Origin: Chersky-840 sp963838775
Lineage (GTDB): Bacteria; Actinomycetota; Acidimicrobiia; Acidimicrobiales; UBA8190
Assembly (NCBI GenBank): GCA_963838775.1
Contig: CAWISP010000007.1
Location: forward strand, 1 to 64,000
Length of the DNA stretch: 64,000 nucleotides
Reading direction: 5' to 3'
Numbering within the stretch: the stretch's first letter is position 1; every line of letters starts with the position of its first letter. The notes beneath the pieces were generated by a model, which was not told the DNA's origin, did not search any database, and saw only the letters and a list, made by a program, of their open reading frames with translations. Of the stretch, positions 8,220-16,625 are shown piece by piece. The position numbers and the translations under genes are program-made.

Positions 8220-9562
8220 GTCAGCGCCGGGGCCATGTGGTCGATGAACCATCCACTTGCCAACGTGGCGGCAGCCTCGAGGGTGCCCGGTTCCTCGAAG
8301 AGATGGGTCGCGCCCGCAACGACTTCGAGCCGGTGCTCGCATCGCAACTGCGCTTGTGCTCGGCGATTGAGTTCCAGCACCACGTCGTCGTGACTCCCGA
8401 CGATGAGGAGGGTGGGGGCGACGACGAACGCGAGTCTCTTGTCGGCCAGATCGGGGCGTCCTCCCCGTGAGACGACGGCGGCGATGTCGGCGCCGAGTTC
8501 TCCGGCGGCCCACAGAGCGGCTGCGGCGCCGGTGCTCGCGCCGAAGTACCCGATAGGCAAGCCTGCGGCTACCGGATCGGTCCGGAGCCAGCGCGTCACC
8601 GCGACCAGCCTACGCCCGAGCAGGGCGATGTCGAACACGTTGGCCCGATCGAGCTCCTCTTCCGGGGTGAGGAGGTCGAAGAGCAAGGTGCCGAGCCCGT
8701 CGCGGTTGAGCACCGAGGCCACAAAGCGGTTCCGGGGACTGTGCCTGCTGCTGCCGCTCCCGTGGGCGAAGACGACAATGCCCCTTGCTGCTTCAGGCAC
8801 CGTCATGTGTCCCGAGAGTCGACCTGGCCCGCCGGGCAATTCGACGTCGTCGTCCCGAAGAGGCGGATCGGCCTCCTCCGAGCGGTGCCGGTCACCCGCC
8901 GTCGAAGGGTCGGTCGTCGCGGCCAGTCGCCGCGTGGCTCGTTCGAGCAGAGCGACCACCTCGCCGTCACTCGTCTGGGTGAAGTCCTCGTAAAATTGAC
9001 CGATGGCGAGAAACCTCGTGGGCATCTCGATGCACACCACCTCGTTGGCATCCTGGCTCAGTGTGGTCACCGACTCGGCGGGGGCAACGGGAACGGCCAG
9101 CACCACCCGGGCAGCTCCCCGGGCCCGGGCCACCTGGCATGCGGCCCGGGCCGTCGACCCGGTGGCGATGCCGTCGTCGACGACGACGACGGTGCGCCCC
9201 TCCAGGGAGACCGGGGGGCGCATGCCTCGGAACCGCTGCACCCGGCGATCCAGCTCGGCGCGTTCACTCGCCTCCACGGCGGCGAGTTCCTCGACGCTCA
9301 CGCCGGCCGCGGCCTGAACCGCCTTATCGACGACCCGCGCCCCTCCTTCTCCGATGGCACCCATCCCGAGCTCAGGTTGGAAGGGCACGCCCAGCTTGCG
9401 GACCACGATCACGTCCAGGGGCGCGCCGAGGGTTCGGGCCACCTCGAAGGCCACCGGCACCCCGCCCCGGGGGAGGCCGACCACCACGACGTCTTGACCC
9501 CGCAGGTGCTCGAGCAGCATCGCCAGGCGTCGTCCGGCATCAGCACGATCGAGGAATGGCAT
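8216..9562 (-). CDS. Phosphoribosyltransferase-alpha/beta-hydrolase fusion
   Basis: Two-domain protein of 448 aa, the arrangement seen in the DosR-regulon protein Rv0571c. The N-terminal half is a type I PRTase: DVVVVGLPRGGVPVAFEVA (about 27-45) and the PRPP loop VVVVDDGIATGSTARAA (about 123-139). After a Pro/Asp-rich linker the second half is a dienelactone-hydrolase-like domain: VFAHGSGSSRHSPRN (oxyanion region), nucleophile elbow GYFGASTGAAAAL with the Ser, then VGSHDDVV (Asp) and GATHLFEEPG (His). The ATG at 9562 follows CAGGAGG. The substrate is unknown. A box lies 52 bp upstream, and an 80-aa gene is coupled downstream. Confidence 0.88.
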   Translation of the reverse strand: MPFLDRADAGRRLAMLLEHLRGQDVVVVGLPRGGVPVAFEVARTLGAPLDVIVVRKLGVPFQPELGMGAIGEGGARVVDKAVQAAAGVSVEELAAVEASERAELDRRVQRFRGMRPPVSLEGRTVVVVDDGIATGSTARAACQVARARGAARVVLAVPVAPAESVTTLSQDANEVVCIEMPTRFLAIGQFYEDFTQTSDGEVVALLERATRRLAATTDPSTAGDRHRSEEADPPLRDDDVELPGGPGRLSGHMTVPEAARGIVVFAHGSGSSRHSPRNRFVASVLNRDGLGTLLFDLLTPEEELDRANVFDIALLGRRLVAVTRWLRTDPVAAGLPIGYFGASTGAAAALWAAGELGADIAAVVSRGGRPDLADKRLAFVVAPTLLIVGSHDDVVLELNRRAQAQLRCEHRLEVVAGATHLFEEPGTLEAAATLASGWFIDHMAPALT

Positions 9563-9613
9563 GGCAACCTCCTGGCCCAACATCCAGGGTCTCTCCGGCG
9601 GTCGTCCCCGACC

Positions 9614-9628
9614 AGGGTCAATGGTCAC
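9614..9628 (-). promoter_or_regulatory. DosR-like box upstream of the PRTase-hydrolase
   Basis: AGGGTCAATGGTCAC, 52 bp from the gene start at 9562 and downstream of the stop of the nicotinamidase gene. Confidence 0.55.
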
Positions 9629-9657
9629 TCGACTTGCGGGTATTACGGGTCTGTGGA

Positions 9658-10209
9658 TCAGCTGACCGCGGATGCGGACTCGAGTTGCGCTCCGTAGTAC
9701 GTGCGAAGGTACTCGAGGGCACGTCGTTGGCGGGAGGCGAGGGCTTCTGTCGATCCCGGTTCGAACACGGTGGTGCCGTCGGGGCAGACCACGAGTTCGT
9801 AGCCCCGAACAAAAGTGTCGTAGCACGTGTGACGAACACAGCAATCCGTGTGCTGGCCGACGACAACGAGGCGCCACACCTGGCGGGCACGGAGCTCGGT
9901 TTCGATATCGGTCTCGGTGAACGGCGAGTAGAAGCGCTTGGCGACGACCACATCGTCAGGAGCGGGACGCAGATCGTCGATCACCGCTGCGCCTGATGTC
10001 TGAGCCATGGCGTGGGGCGGAAAGACCCGGAGCTCGACGTCGGTCAGGAGATGCGCGTCGTTGGCGTAGAACACGACCCAGTCGTCTCTCGCCCGGGCTC
10101 GCTCCGCCAACAATGCGATCGGTCCGACGATGTCCTTGGCGGCGGGATTGGCGAGGACCCCGTCCACGAAGTCGTTGACCATGTCGACGATGACCAGCGC
10201 AGTCCGCAT
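9658..10209 (-). CDS. Isochorismatase-family cysteine hydrolase (nicotinamidase-like)
   Basis: 183-aa cysteine hydrolase. The triad is visible: Asp in ALVIVDMVNDF (about residue 9), Lys in VVVAKRFYSPF and Cys in GQHTDCCVRHTC. Nicotinamidase (PncA) is the likeliest activity because a nicotinate phosphoribosyltransferase lies 1.7 kb away, but the family also hydrolyses isochorismate and other amides, and I see no full nicotinamidase metal site. The ATG at 10209 follows GGAAGGTGG. A DosR-like box lies 75 bp upstream, the same distance as for Hsp20 copy 2. The next gene downstream has its own box. Confidence 0.85.
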   Translation of the reverse strand: MRTALVIVDMVNDFVDGVLANPAAKDIVGPIALLAERARARDDWVVFYANDAHLLTDVELRVFPPHAMAQTSGAAVIDDLRPAPDDVVVAKRFYSPFTETDIETELRARQVWRLVVVGQHTDCCVRHTCYDTFVRGYELVVCPDGTTVFEPGSTEALASRQRRALEYLRTYYGAQLESASAVS

Positions 10210-10283
10210 CGCGCCACCTTCCGTCTCTCTAGGCTCGAGACGCCTGGGTATCTCCACGATGGTGGACGTGATCCGAGGTGGCT

Positions 10284-10298
10284 AGGGCCGAAGGTCAG
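10284..10298 (-). promoter_or_regulatory. DosR-like box upstream of the nicotinamidase-like gene
   Basis: AGGGCCGAAGGTCAG, 75 bp from the ATG at 10209. Confidence 0.55.
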
Positions 10299-10957
10299 CC
10301 TGCCCTGCCCTCACGGACTGGTGGCATTCTAGGACAGGTCCTCATAGGCCCCGCGTCAGATCAGCACGAGACCACCTTTGGGAAGAAACACCCCGTCGGC
10401 GTTGGATACATGAAGAGGTAGTCGGAGAGGAGGTGGCCAGGGCGTGTGACTAGAGTGAACTTTCCAGCCCGAGGTGAACGAGCAAAGGGAAGTGTTGGTC
10501 GGGTAGGCCTCATATAGAGTACGGCACGCGGCTTCGTGTTCAGAGGCGTTGCAGTGTGAGGGCCCACAAGCCCCCAGTGAGTGGCATTGCCCGGACCCGG
10601 CGTTCGTGAGGACTCGGGGTACAAATCAAGAAGAGGCGTCCGTTTCCCCCCAGTCGTGGGACGGGCGCCTTTCGTGTCCCGCTGGTCCTCCAACGGTGCC
10701 GATCTGACAACGGCTGCCTGGCAGAGCTTTGACGAATCCTGCGCGTAGGCGCTGGTGTGCGAGTGCCATTCACCCCCTTCGACCCGGTCGCCGACTACGA
10801 ACGGTTCGTGGACGGTAGATCCGGCCTCGACGGTGTCCGCTGCTTCCTCGCCTCCCGCGCCATCCGTCTCGCCGAGGGCGGACGGGACGACGGCCCGTTA
10901 CCGCCTGTGCGTGGGCACATTCATCGTGAACCATTTGTGCGAAATGTGTAACCCCAA
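10299..10957. other. ~660 bp with only a hairpin and a short ORF
   Basis: Contains the hairpin at 10635 and a 64-codon plus-strand frame at 10757-10951 (begins MRVPFTPFDPVADYERFVDG) that might be a gene remnant. No ribosome site or known family is apparent. I see no tRNA or riboswitch pattern. Confidence 0.3.
10635..10669. terminator. Possible bidirectional hairpin
   Basis: A 9-bp stem pairs GGCGTCCGT (10635-10643) with ACGGGCGCC (10661-10669), with one T-G pair; CCC/GGG in the loop can extend it. The plus strand continues TTTCG, the minus strand is T-rich. No gene clearly ends here, so the role as terminator is tentative. Confidence 0.3.
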
Positions 10958-11195
10958 CTAGTGGCAGGTCACCGTCGAGGCACCGGTGGTGATATCCGTT
11001 GCACCGGTTGCTGTCACGGGAATGGTTAGGGAATAGATAGCCGGAACCCCACCGACCACGGGCCTGTCGACGGTAAAGCTTCCCACGCCGGTGACGGAAT
11101 GCCCGGGCGAGTTCAACTCGATCTGACAGGTCGGTTCCGTAGCAGCCGTGCCGAGGTTGCTGACCTCAACTGTCACAGTGACCTGGCTCAGACCG
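10957..11195. repeat. 239-bp repeat, full-gene copy (partner 30765-31003)
   Basis: Starts at ACTAGTGGCAGGTCAC and ends at CTGGCTCAGACCG in both places, with the same length and mostly silent or conservative differences. It covers the C-terminal domain of the anchored protein. Both copies are in the same orientation. Confidence 0.8.
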
Positions 11196-11410
11196 TGTGG
11201 AATGACCTCTTCGATCGTGGCCTGGTAACCAGAACCGCTACCGGCCCGGATGATGGTGAAAATGACGATGACGGCGATAACAACCGCCGCGAGAAGCAAC
11301 ACACTCAAGACAAAGGAACTCTCGGCAAGCAATAGCGAACGGCTCCTCTGGGGAAGGGATTTCGACCGCGGGGTCAGTCTCCTTGCCCTTTTTTCAACGG
11401 GAACGACCAT
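10958..11410 (-). CDS. Membrane-anchored secreted beta-sandwich protein
   Basis: 150-aa protein with a basic N-terminus, one hydrophobic segment (SSFVLSVLLLAAVVIAVIVI, about 31-50) acting as uncleaved anchor, and an extracytoplasmic domain of alternating strands (QVTVTVEVSNLGT...) resembling FxLYD/CARDB-type folds; two Cys (about residues 104 and 149) could form a disulfide. The function is unknown. The ATG follows GGGAGGAGC. A DosR-like box lies 100 bp upstream at 11510. The 3' 239 bp recur at 30765-31003 as a truncated copy. Confidence 0.75.
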   Translation of the reverse strand: MVVPVEKRARRLTPRSKSLPQRSRSLLLAESSFVLSVLLLAAVVIAVIVIFTIIRAGSGSGYQATIEEVIPHGLSQVTVTVEVSNLGTAATEPTCQIELNSPGHSVTGVGSFTVDRPVVGGVPAIYSLTIPVTATGATDITTGASTVTCH

Positions 11411-11509
11411 CGTCTTGCTCCTCCCGGGGCATCTCTCTAGGTCTCTGTCTTCGGACTCCTCGCACGTCGGCCCATATGACTATGTTGGCCCACCAGGCTC
11501 CTCCGCTCT

Positions 11510-11524
11510 AGGGCCTTTGGTCCG
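11510..11524 (-). promoter_or_regulatory. DosR-like box upstream of the anchored beta-sandwich protein
   Basis: AGGGCCTTTGGTCCG, 100 bp upstream of the ATG at 11410, in the 286-bp gap before the RsbRD-N gene. Nothing else was found in that gap. Confidence 0.45.
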
Positions 11525-11696
11525 AAACTGGGTCAAATGCTGCGGGGAACCGGTCGCGGCCAAAGGCATCCCGCCGAGTCAACGACCTTTCGGGCCTCCT
11601 GGCAGAGATCGGTTGCCGACCCCGGGGTCGAAGCCGGCGAGTAGCGGCGTGACCCTTGGCGACGGTCGTCCTCGACGCTGCAGGTCACGCTCAGGC

Positions 11697-12152
11697 TCAG
11701 GTGGCCGCCCCCTCGAAAAGAGCGGTGAGATCGAGCGAAGGGACGTGCCGACTCGTCGCGAGAGACACCCAGGTTCGCGCCAGCGCGTCCTTTCCCGCTC
11801 CGAGGATGGTTCCGACCAGCCCCGCTGCCTCGAGCAGGTCATCGGCGGGTACTTGAGCCAGAACGACGTGCCAGATGGCTTCCTCTAACACGTTGAACCC
11901 GCTCTGCACTTCGGCGATACCAAATCCGGCATCGAACCGTTCCTCCGCGACGCGTTGGGCATACTGACAGATCGGTCCGAGATTCTTCTTGGCGAGGCAC
12001 TCAACTACCAGGTCGAATAAGTCATCGAGACGCCGACGAGACACCTCAGGATCAGCTACCTCGTAGTGTTTGAGGTGAGCCCGCCCCAGGGCGTCCAAAG
12101 CCTCTTGAAGGCAATCATCGTGCGCCGTGGACAGAACTCCAACCAAATCCAT
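11697..12152 (-). CDS. RsbRD N-terminal-domain-like protein
   Basis: 151-aa all-helical protein resembling the N-terminal sensor domain of RsbR-type stressosome proteins (RsbT co-antagonist family), but without the C-terminal STAS domain that normally binds partner kinases. Matching features are LDDLFDLVVECLAKKNLGP and the motif FDAGFGIAEVQSGFNVLEEAIW. I chose the ATG at 12152, preceded by GAGGAGTTGC; the frame opens five codons earlier. It lies 84 bp behind the PEP synthase stop and is probably in the same transcript. It may be a stand-alone sensor; the partner is unknown. Confidence 0.65.
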   Translation of the reverse strand: MDLVGVLSTAHDDCLQEALDALGRAHLKHYEVADPEVSRRRLDDLFDLVVECLAKKNLGPICQYAQRVAEERFDAGFGIAEVQSGFNVLEEAIWHVVLAQVPADDLLEAAGLVGTILGAGKDALARTWVSLATSRHVPSLDLTALFEGAAT

Positions 12153-12236
12153 TTTGCAACTCCTCACGTCTATCTGATCAGCACTGTGAAATTCCGACGA
12201 TGCTCGGGTCCCGCCCCCGCCTTGCCGGACCCGCGC

Positions 12237-14675
12237 CTATCGAAGGCCGGGACCCTGGCCTGAAGAAGAGGCGTCCCCCGAGCGCACTCCGAGGCGATTC
12301 CGTCCATGTGATCGCGCCGCGACCAAGGTGCCACCATGGGCATGGTCCCGCTCGGGGACAGCGGCCTCGAGCAGGAGCCGCCACTCCGCGGTGGCGATGG
12401 ACTGCCTGACGGCGGACACAGCATCGGGGTTGACCGAGATCGACGTGATTCCCAACCGCACGAGGTGTTCGGCAAACTCGGGACGGTTGGACGGCGCCTG
12501 GCCACACAATGACGAGGTGATACCCGCGTCCTGGCAACCGTGGATGATGCGGCCGATGGCGTCGAGGACGGCGGGGTCTGCCTCGTCGAACAGGTCGGCA
12601 CACACCTCGGAGTCGCGGTCCACACCGAGCATGAGCTGCGTGAGGTCGTTGCTCCCGATCGACACGCCCTCGATTCCCATCGCCGCGTACTGCGGGATGA
12701 AGAAGGCGACCGAGGGCACCTCGGCCATGATCCACACGGGCAGCGCTCCCGCGACGGGACTCGTGCCGACGATGTCGAGGCAGGCTTCGAGCTCCCACTG
12801 CGTGCGGACGAAGGGGATCATGAGCCGCAGGTTCGGTGTCTGTTCGATCACCTTGGCGAGAACGTCGAGCTCGAGACGGAAGAGATCGGGCTCCTGTACG
12901 TAGCGGTAGCAGCCGCGATAGCCGATCATGGGATTTTCTTCGTGGGGTTCGAAACGCTCTCCACCTTCGAGACTGCGGAACTCGTTGGTCCGGAAATCGA
13001 TGCTGCGGTACACGACTGGCCGGGGAGCGAAGGCACGGGTAATGCGTAGAAGCGATTCCGACATCGCGTCTATAAAGGCCTTCTCCTCCCCTCGCTGGAG
13101 GAGGAGCCGCGGGTGTACTCCGCGCAGAGCGTCCACGACCATGAACTCGGCCCGGAGGAGCCCGACGCCGTCGACATCCAAAGCGGCGACTTCCTCGGCG
13201 TGTTCGGCGATGGCGAGGTTGACGTAAAGACGAGTAGCGAGCACCGGTGCGCGTGGTGGTGCCACGCCCGGTCCCGTCATGGGTGCCATCGGAAGCGTGC
13301 CCGCCTTCCCCGGAGCGGTGCTCGCGGTCACCAGTGACACCGCACCTTCGTAGACTTCGCCTTTGGCTCCATCCACAGTCACCAACTCGCCGTCACGGAG
13401 CACGGTCGTGGCGTTGCGGGCACCGACGACGCACGGCACACCGAGCTCGCGGGTCACGATGGCGGCGTGACACGTCATGCCGCCACCGTCGGTCACGAGA
13501 GCCGCCGCGCGTCGCATGGTGGGGACCCAGTCCGGACTGGTCATCGACGCCACCAAGATCTCCCCTGTCTGAAGCCGGTCGCCCTCGGCGGGGGAGTGAA
13601 GCACCCGGACGTGGCCCGACGCCCGACCTGCGGACGCAGCCAGCCCCGACACGAGGATCTTTGGCTCTTCCTCGGACTCCGCCGTCACGGCGCCGCGTGA
13701 TGGGGCCTCGACATCCTTCGGGGAGGCAGCTGCGAGCGTCGTGATGGGTCTCGATTGGACGAGGTATGTCTTTCCTCCCGCGATTGCCCACTCGACGTCC
13801 TGGGGCGACCCATAGTGTGCTTCTACCGCCAGCCCCAGAGAGGCAAGGCCGAGAACTTCGTCGTCGGAGAGGACGCGCTGGGACCCTTCGCTCGGGTCGA
13901 GCGAGATCTGCTTGTCGTGCCCGTCGGATCCCTGCACGATCTTGATGGTCTTGATGCCTACCCGCACATTGAGAAGTGCCGGACCTGTACGCTCCACCAC
14001 ATAGGTGTCGGGCTCGACCTGGCCGCTCACGACGACCTCTCCCTGACCGAAGGCCGCTTCGATGATGATGTGGTCGGGATGTGCTCGTGACGGGTCGACG
14101 GTGAACATCACGCCCGAACGCTCGGAGGGGATCATCTGCTGGACGACTACCGCTAACGATGGTTCGTCACCGACCCGTTGGCTGGCCCGGTACGAGATCA
14201 CCCGTTCCCCGTACAGCGATGCCCAGCAGTCCACCACCCGGGCGAGGAGCTCTTCGTCCTCGGCCACGTTTGTGAAGGTAGCGTTCATGCCGGCAAACGA
14301 CGTACCCGCGCTGTCCTCACTCGTCCCCGAGGAACGTACGGCCACCCGCGTGCCGGCCCCCAGGCGGCGATAGGCGGCGCGGACGGCCTCGGCCAGATGG
14401 TCGGGTACCGGCGTCGCGTGCACGAGCTCTTGGGCGCGCTGGGCGCAGGCGGTCAGGCTGGCGGGGTCGTCGGGGTCGGCGCTGTCGATCACCTGGCGGA
14501 GCTTCAAGCGCGCCCCGCTGCGATCGATGGCGTCAAGGAAGGCCTCGCTCGTGATCACGAATCCCGGTGGTACCGGTAGGCCGGCGGCGGTTAGCTCTCC
14601 GAGGTTTGCTCCCTTGCCCCCCACCTGGGGCGAGTCATTGAGGCGGATGCCGTCGAACCAACGAATCATGTCCAT
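12237..14675 (-). CDS. ppsA: Phosphoenolpyruvate synthase
   Basis: Converts pyruvate, ATP and water to PEP, AMP and phosphate, the reverse direction to pyruvate kinase encoded nearby. The 812 aa match the family. Order: ATP-grasp domain with VGGKGANLGEL (about 18-28), RVAVRSSGTSEDSAGTSFAG (about 110-129) and VQSRPITT; swivelling domain GGGMTCHAAIVTRELGVPCV with phospho-His403; C-terminal PEP-binding barrel with VSIGSNDLTQLMLGVDRDS and catalytic Cys in SSLCGQAPSN (about 728). The last ~40 residues are a Gly/Arg/Ser-rich tail. The ATG follows GGAGGAGG. The gene is preceded by the 84-aa gene under the box at 15181. Start region VGGKGANL distinguishes it from PPDK only weakly, but VSIGSNDLTQ plus length support PpsA. 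Confidence 0.93.
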   Translation of the reverse strand: MDMIRWFDGIRLNDSPQVGGKGANLGELTAAGLPVPPGFVITSEAFLDAIDRSGARLKLRQVIDSADPDDPASLTACAQRAQELVHATPVPDHLAEAVRAAYRRLGAGTRVAVRSSGTSEDSAGTSFAGMNATFTNVAEDEELLARVVDCWASLYGERVISYRASQRVGDEPSLAVVVQQMIPSERSGVMFTVDPSRAHPDHIIIEAAFGQGEVVVSGQVEPDTYVVERTGPALLNVRVGIKTIKIVQGSDGHDKQISLDPSEGSQRVLSDDEVLGLASLGLAVEAHYGSPQDVEWAIAGGKTYLVQSRPITTLAAASPKDVEAPSRGAVTAESEEEPKILVSGLAASAGRASGHVRVLHSPAEGDRLQTGEILVASMTSPDWVPTMRRAAALVTDGGGMTCHAAIVTRELGVPCVVGARNATTVLRDGELVTVDGAKGEVYEGAVSLVTASTAPGKAGTLPMAPMTGPGVAPPRAPVLATRLYVNLAIAEHAEEVAALDVDGVGLLRAEFMVVDALRGVHPRLLLQRGEEKAFIDAMSESLLRITRAFAPRPVVYRSIDFRTNEFRSLEGGERFEPHEENPMIGYRGCYRYVQEPDLFRLELDVLAKVIEQTPNLRLMIPFVRTQWELEACLDIVGTSPVAGALPVWIMAEVPSVAFFIPQYAAMGIEGVSIGSNDLTQLMLGVDRDSEVCADLFDEADPAVLDAIGRIIHGCQDAGITSSLCGQAPSNRPEFAEHLVRLGITSISVNPDAVSAVRQSIATAEWRLLLEAAVPERDHAHGGTLVAARSHGRNRLGVRSGDASSSGQGPGLR

Positions 14676-14838
14676 ATCGTGGCCTCCTCCGGTGAGGTTG
14701 AGGGATGGTGGACCGAGGTCGAGCTGTCATTGGGACGGCTCGACGCCGGGCAGGGCCGTCGCTCCTGCGAGGGGGTATCGCCGGGGTGGTGGCGGTGAAG
14801 CCGTGGACAAGCACCTGGCAGCGGTGTCATAACGACTG

Positions 14839-15093
14839 TCAGTCTCCGGGGTAGGCAGACTCGCGGACGAATCCGGGGGCCGAGGCCGGGGACGAGGGCG
14901 AGACACCCGGTGCCTCTCTCAGCAGTGGGTTGAGCGCTGCGGTGATCTCGACCAGGCAGTCCCGATACTCGCTCAGGTCGGCCCTGTACTTGGCATTATC
15001 AGTGGCAGCAATCTCGTGGCTCAGCTCCCGCAAGGACTGCTCGAGGAGTGTGTTGAGCGCCTGAGCCTGCTCAATCGTCAGTTCCAGATGCAT
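14839..15093 (-). CDS. Small helical hypothetical protein, 84 aa
   Basis: Family unnamed. ATG at 15093 behind AAAGGGGTAGC. The protein is a likely helical hairpin: LTIEQAQALNTLLEQSLREL, then a second helix YRADLSEYRDCLVEITAAL, followed by a Pro/Ser-rich tail. No membrane segment. It stands first in a probable operon with ppsA (163 bp gap) and has a DosR-like box 88 bp upstream. Confidence 0.6.
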   Translation of the reverse strand: MHLELTIEQAQALNTLLEQSLRELSHEIAATDNAKYRADLSEYRDCLVEITAALNPLLREAPGVSPSSPASAPGFVRESAYPGD

Positions 15094-15180
15094 CGTTGCT
15101 ACCCCTTTCCTTGCCTCATACCGCGGGCTCGCCAACTGCCAACTCGCTCTTCATGCTCCTCGGTGCGGTGCGGTCCGACC

Positions 15181-15195
15181 AGGGTCAGAAGTCAC
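15181..15195 (-). promoter_or_regulatory. DosR-like box upstream of the 84-aa gene/ppsA, facing the site-2 protease
   Basis: AGGGTCAGAAGTCAC. It lies 88 bp before the minus-strand start at 15093 and about 220 bp before the divergent protease gene; the motif is near-palindromic so it could serve both. Confidence 0.5.
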
Positions 15196-15416
15196 AGGAT
15201 GACCTGACCGGTGTACTGGCGGACCATCCCTCGGGCCCCGGCAGTCCATGCGCCCGCACGAGCGGCGAGGGCTCGGGGAATCCACGGTGGGGGTTCGATC
15301 TCGGGGTCGGCGCCTGTCTATCGCCTACGAGCGCTAACGAATGGACATTGTGCCCTGGTCCAGACGCTCGACAAGACGATCATCCTCGCGGTGGAGCTTG
15401 ATACGAGGGAGTGTCC

Positions 15417-16163
15417 ATGGCGGCGCAGGAGGGGAGTACGAGAAGTTCGATCCGGGTCGCCCGCATCGGCGGCATTGACATCCTGGTGCACTGGACCTTC
15501 CTCGTCCTTGTCATCCTGGTGGTGTGGGTGGACCTCAGCAGCGGGGCGTCCACCGTCGTCGTGGGCTTGCTGTGGATTACGGCCGTCTTCGCCTCGGTCC
15601 TGGTCCACGAGTACGCCCACTGCATCGTGGCCCGCCGACGAGGTGCCGTGGTCGAGGGCATCCTGCTCCTGCCCATCGGCGGGCTCTCCCAGTTGAAGAA
15701 GATGCCCGAGCGCCCCGCCGACGAATTCGCCATCGCCATCGTCGGACCGCTCACCAGCCTTGGCTTGACCGTCCTCGCTGTGGTGGGCGGCCTGGTCTTC
15801 GGCGCCCACTTGTGGCCGCCTTCCCTGTTTGCCGGTTCCTGGTTCGCCCGGTTGGCCTGGCTGAACGCCTTACTGGGCGGGTTCAACCTGTTGCCCGCCC
15901 TCCCCATGGACGGAGGTCGGGTCGTGCGCTCCCTGCTCGAGCGACGCCACGACAGGCTCACCGCCACCCGTCAGGCGGCAAGGATCGCCCGGATTCTGGC
16001 TTTCGTGATGATTGTGGGCGGCATCTTCTATGACTTCTGGCTCGTTCTCATTGGATTCTTCGTCTACCTGGGGGCGGGTGCCGAGGAGCACGCGGCGGAG
16101 AACAAGCGACGCGAGTCGGTGAGAGCGAGGCCCCCGACGCAGCACGGGCCTGCGAAGGAGTGA
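15417..16163 (+). CDS. Site-2 protease family (M50) membrane metalloprotease
   Basis: Intramembrane zinc protease with about six membrane segments. The zinc motif HEYAH (HExxH) is at residues 64-68 and the second motif NLLPALPMDGGR, supplying the third zinc ligand Asp, lies near residue 160. The protein ends in a charged Arg/Glu tail and lacks the CBS pair that follows in many family members; a separate CBS protein is at 20619. M. tuberculosis Rv2625c, a DosR-regulon membrane protein, is of this type. I chose the ATG at 15417 (GAGGG 6 bp before); a GTG two codons earlier is possible. Substrate unknown; anti-sigma factors are common targets. Confidence 0.85.
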   Translation: MAAQEGSTRSSIRVARIGGIDILVHWTFLVLVILVVWVDLSSGASTVVVGLLWITAVFASVLVHEYAHCIVARRRGAVVEGILLLPIGGLSQLKKMPERPADEFAIAIVGPLTSLGLTVLAVVGGLVFGAHLWPPSLFAGSWFARLAWLNALLGGFNLLPALPMDGGRVVRSLLERRHDRLTATRQAARIARILAFVMIVGGIFYDFWLVLIGFFVYLGAGAEEHAAENKRRESVRARPPTQHGPAKE

Positions 16164-16222
16164 CGGCGATGTCTCACACATTTACGAACAAAGGACGACG
16201 TCCTATCTGCGAAGTACGGCGT

Positions 16223-16237
16223 ATGACCTTCGGCCCT
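16223..16237 (+). promoter_or_regulatory. DosR-like box upstream of the small Cys/His protein and USP
   Basis: ATGACCTTCGGCCCT, 65 bp before the ATG at 16303. A 13-bp palindrome AGGACGACGTCCT (16192-16204) lies 18 bp upstream and could be an additional half-site pair. Confidence 0.5.
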
Positions 16238-16302
16238 GTCGTGTGCGGAGCACCTGGTTCATTCTCTTAGTAACAAAGAGCACGCGGTGAGGAGGTGTTC
16301 CG

Positions 16303-16554
16303 ATGTCTGGTGAAATCAGTAGGGACATCGTCGGGGCCATGATGGTCGGTCCCCCGGCAAAGCAGGCGCGGACGTTTCCCTCAGGAAGGACGTGCGAGGA
16401 GCCCGGATGCCGTGTCCCGCTGTCGGTCTACAACCCGAGTTCCTCGTGTGGTCTCCATGCCCATTTCGATGTCGTCGCTCATGCAGCTCGGCCCCCCCGT
16501 CCAAGGGTCGCGGCCCGGGTCGCGGTGGTTGGCCCGTCAAGGGCCGCGGCTTGA
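16303..16554 (+). CDS. Small Cys/His protein, 83 aa
   Basis: Not a named family. The ATG follows a strong GGAGG site. Residues about 30-53 carry CEEPGCRVPLSVYNPSSSCG then LHAH, giving a Cys-x4-Cys...Cys-x3-His pattern that could bind zinc; the tail is Ala/Arg/Pro-rich and may be poorly ordered. It sits downstream of a DosR-like box and 71 bp before a universal stress protein, likely in one operon. Confidence 0.6.
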   Translation: MSGEISRDIVGAMMVGPPAKQARTFPSGRTCEEPGCRVPLSVYNPSSSCGLHAHFDVVAHAARPPRPRVAARVAVVGPSRAAA

Positions 16555-16625
16555 GGCGGCTCGTTCAGAGAGGCCAGCAGTCTGGTCCGGAATCGTGAAG
16601 TCTAAGAGATGAACGGAGCGTAGCC

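Noticed and set aside
14690..14790. Box-like GGGAC/GGGCC words upstream of ppsA
   Set aside because: No copy with the correct N4 spacing and GTC half; the operon box at 15181 is a better explanation.
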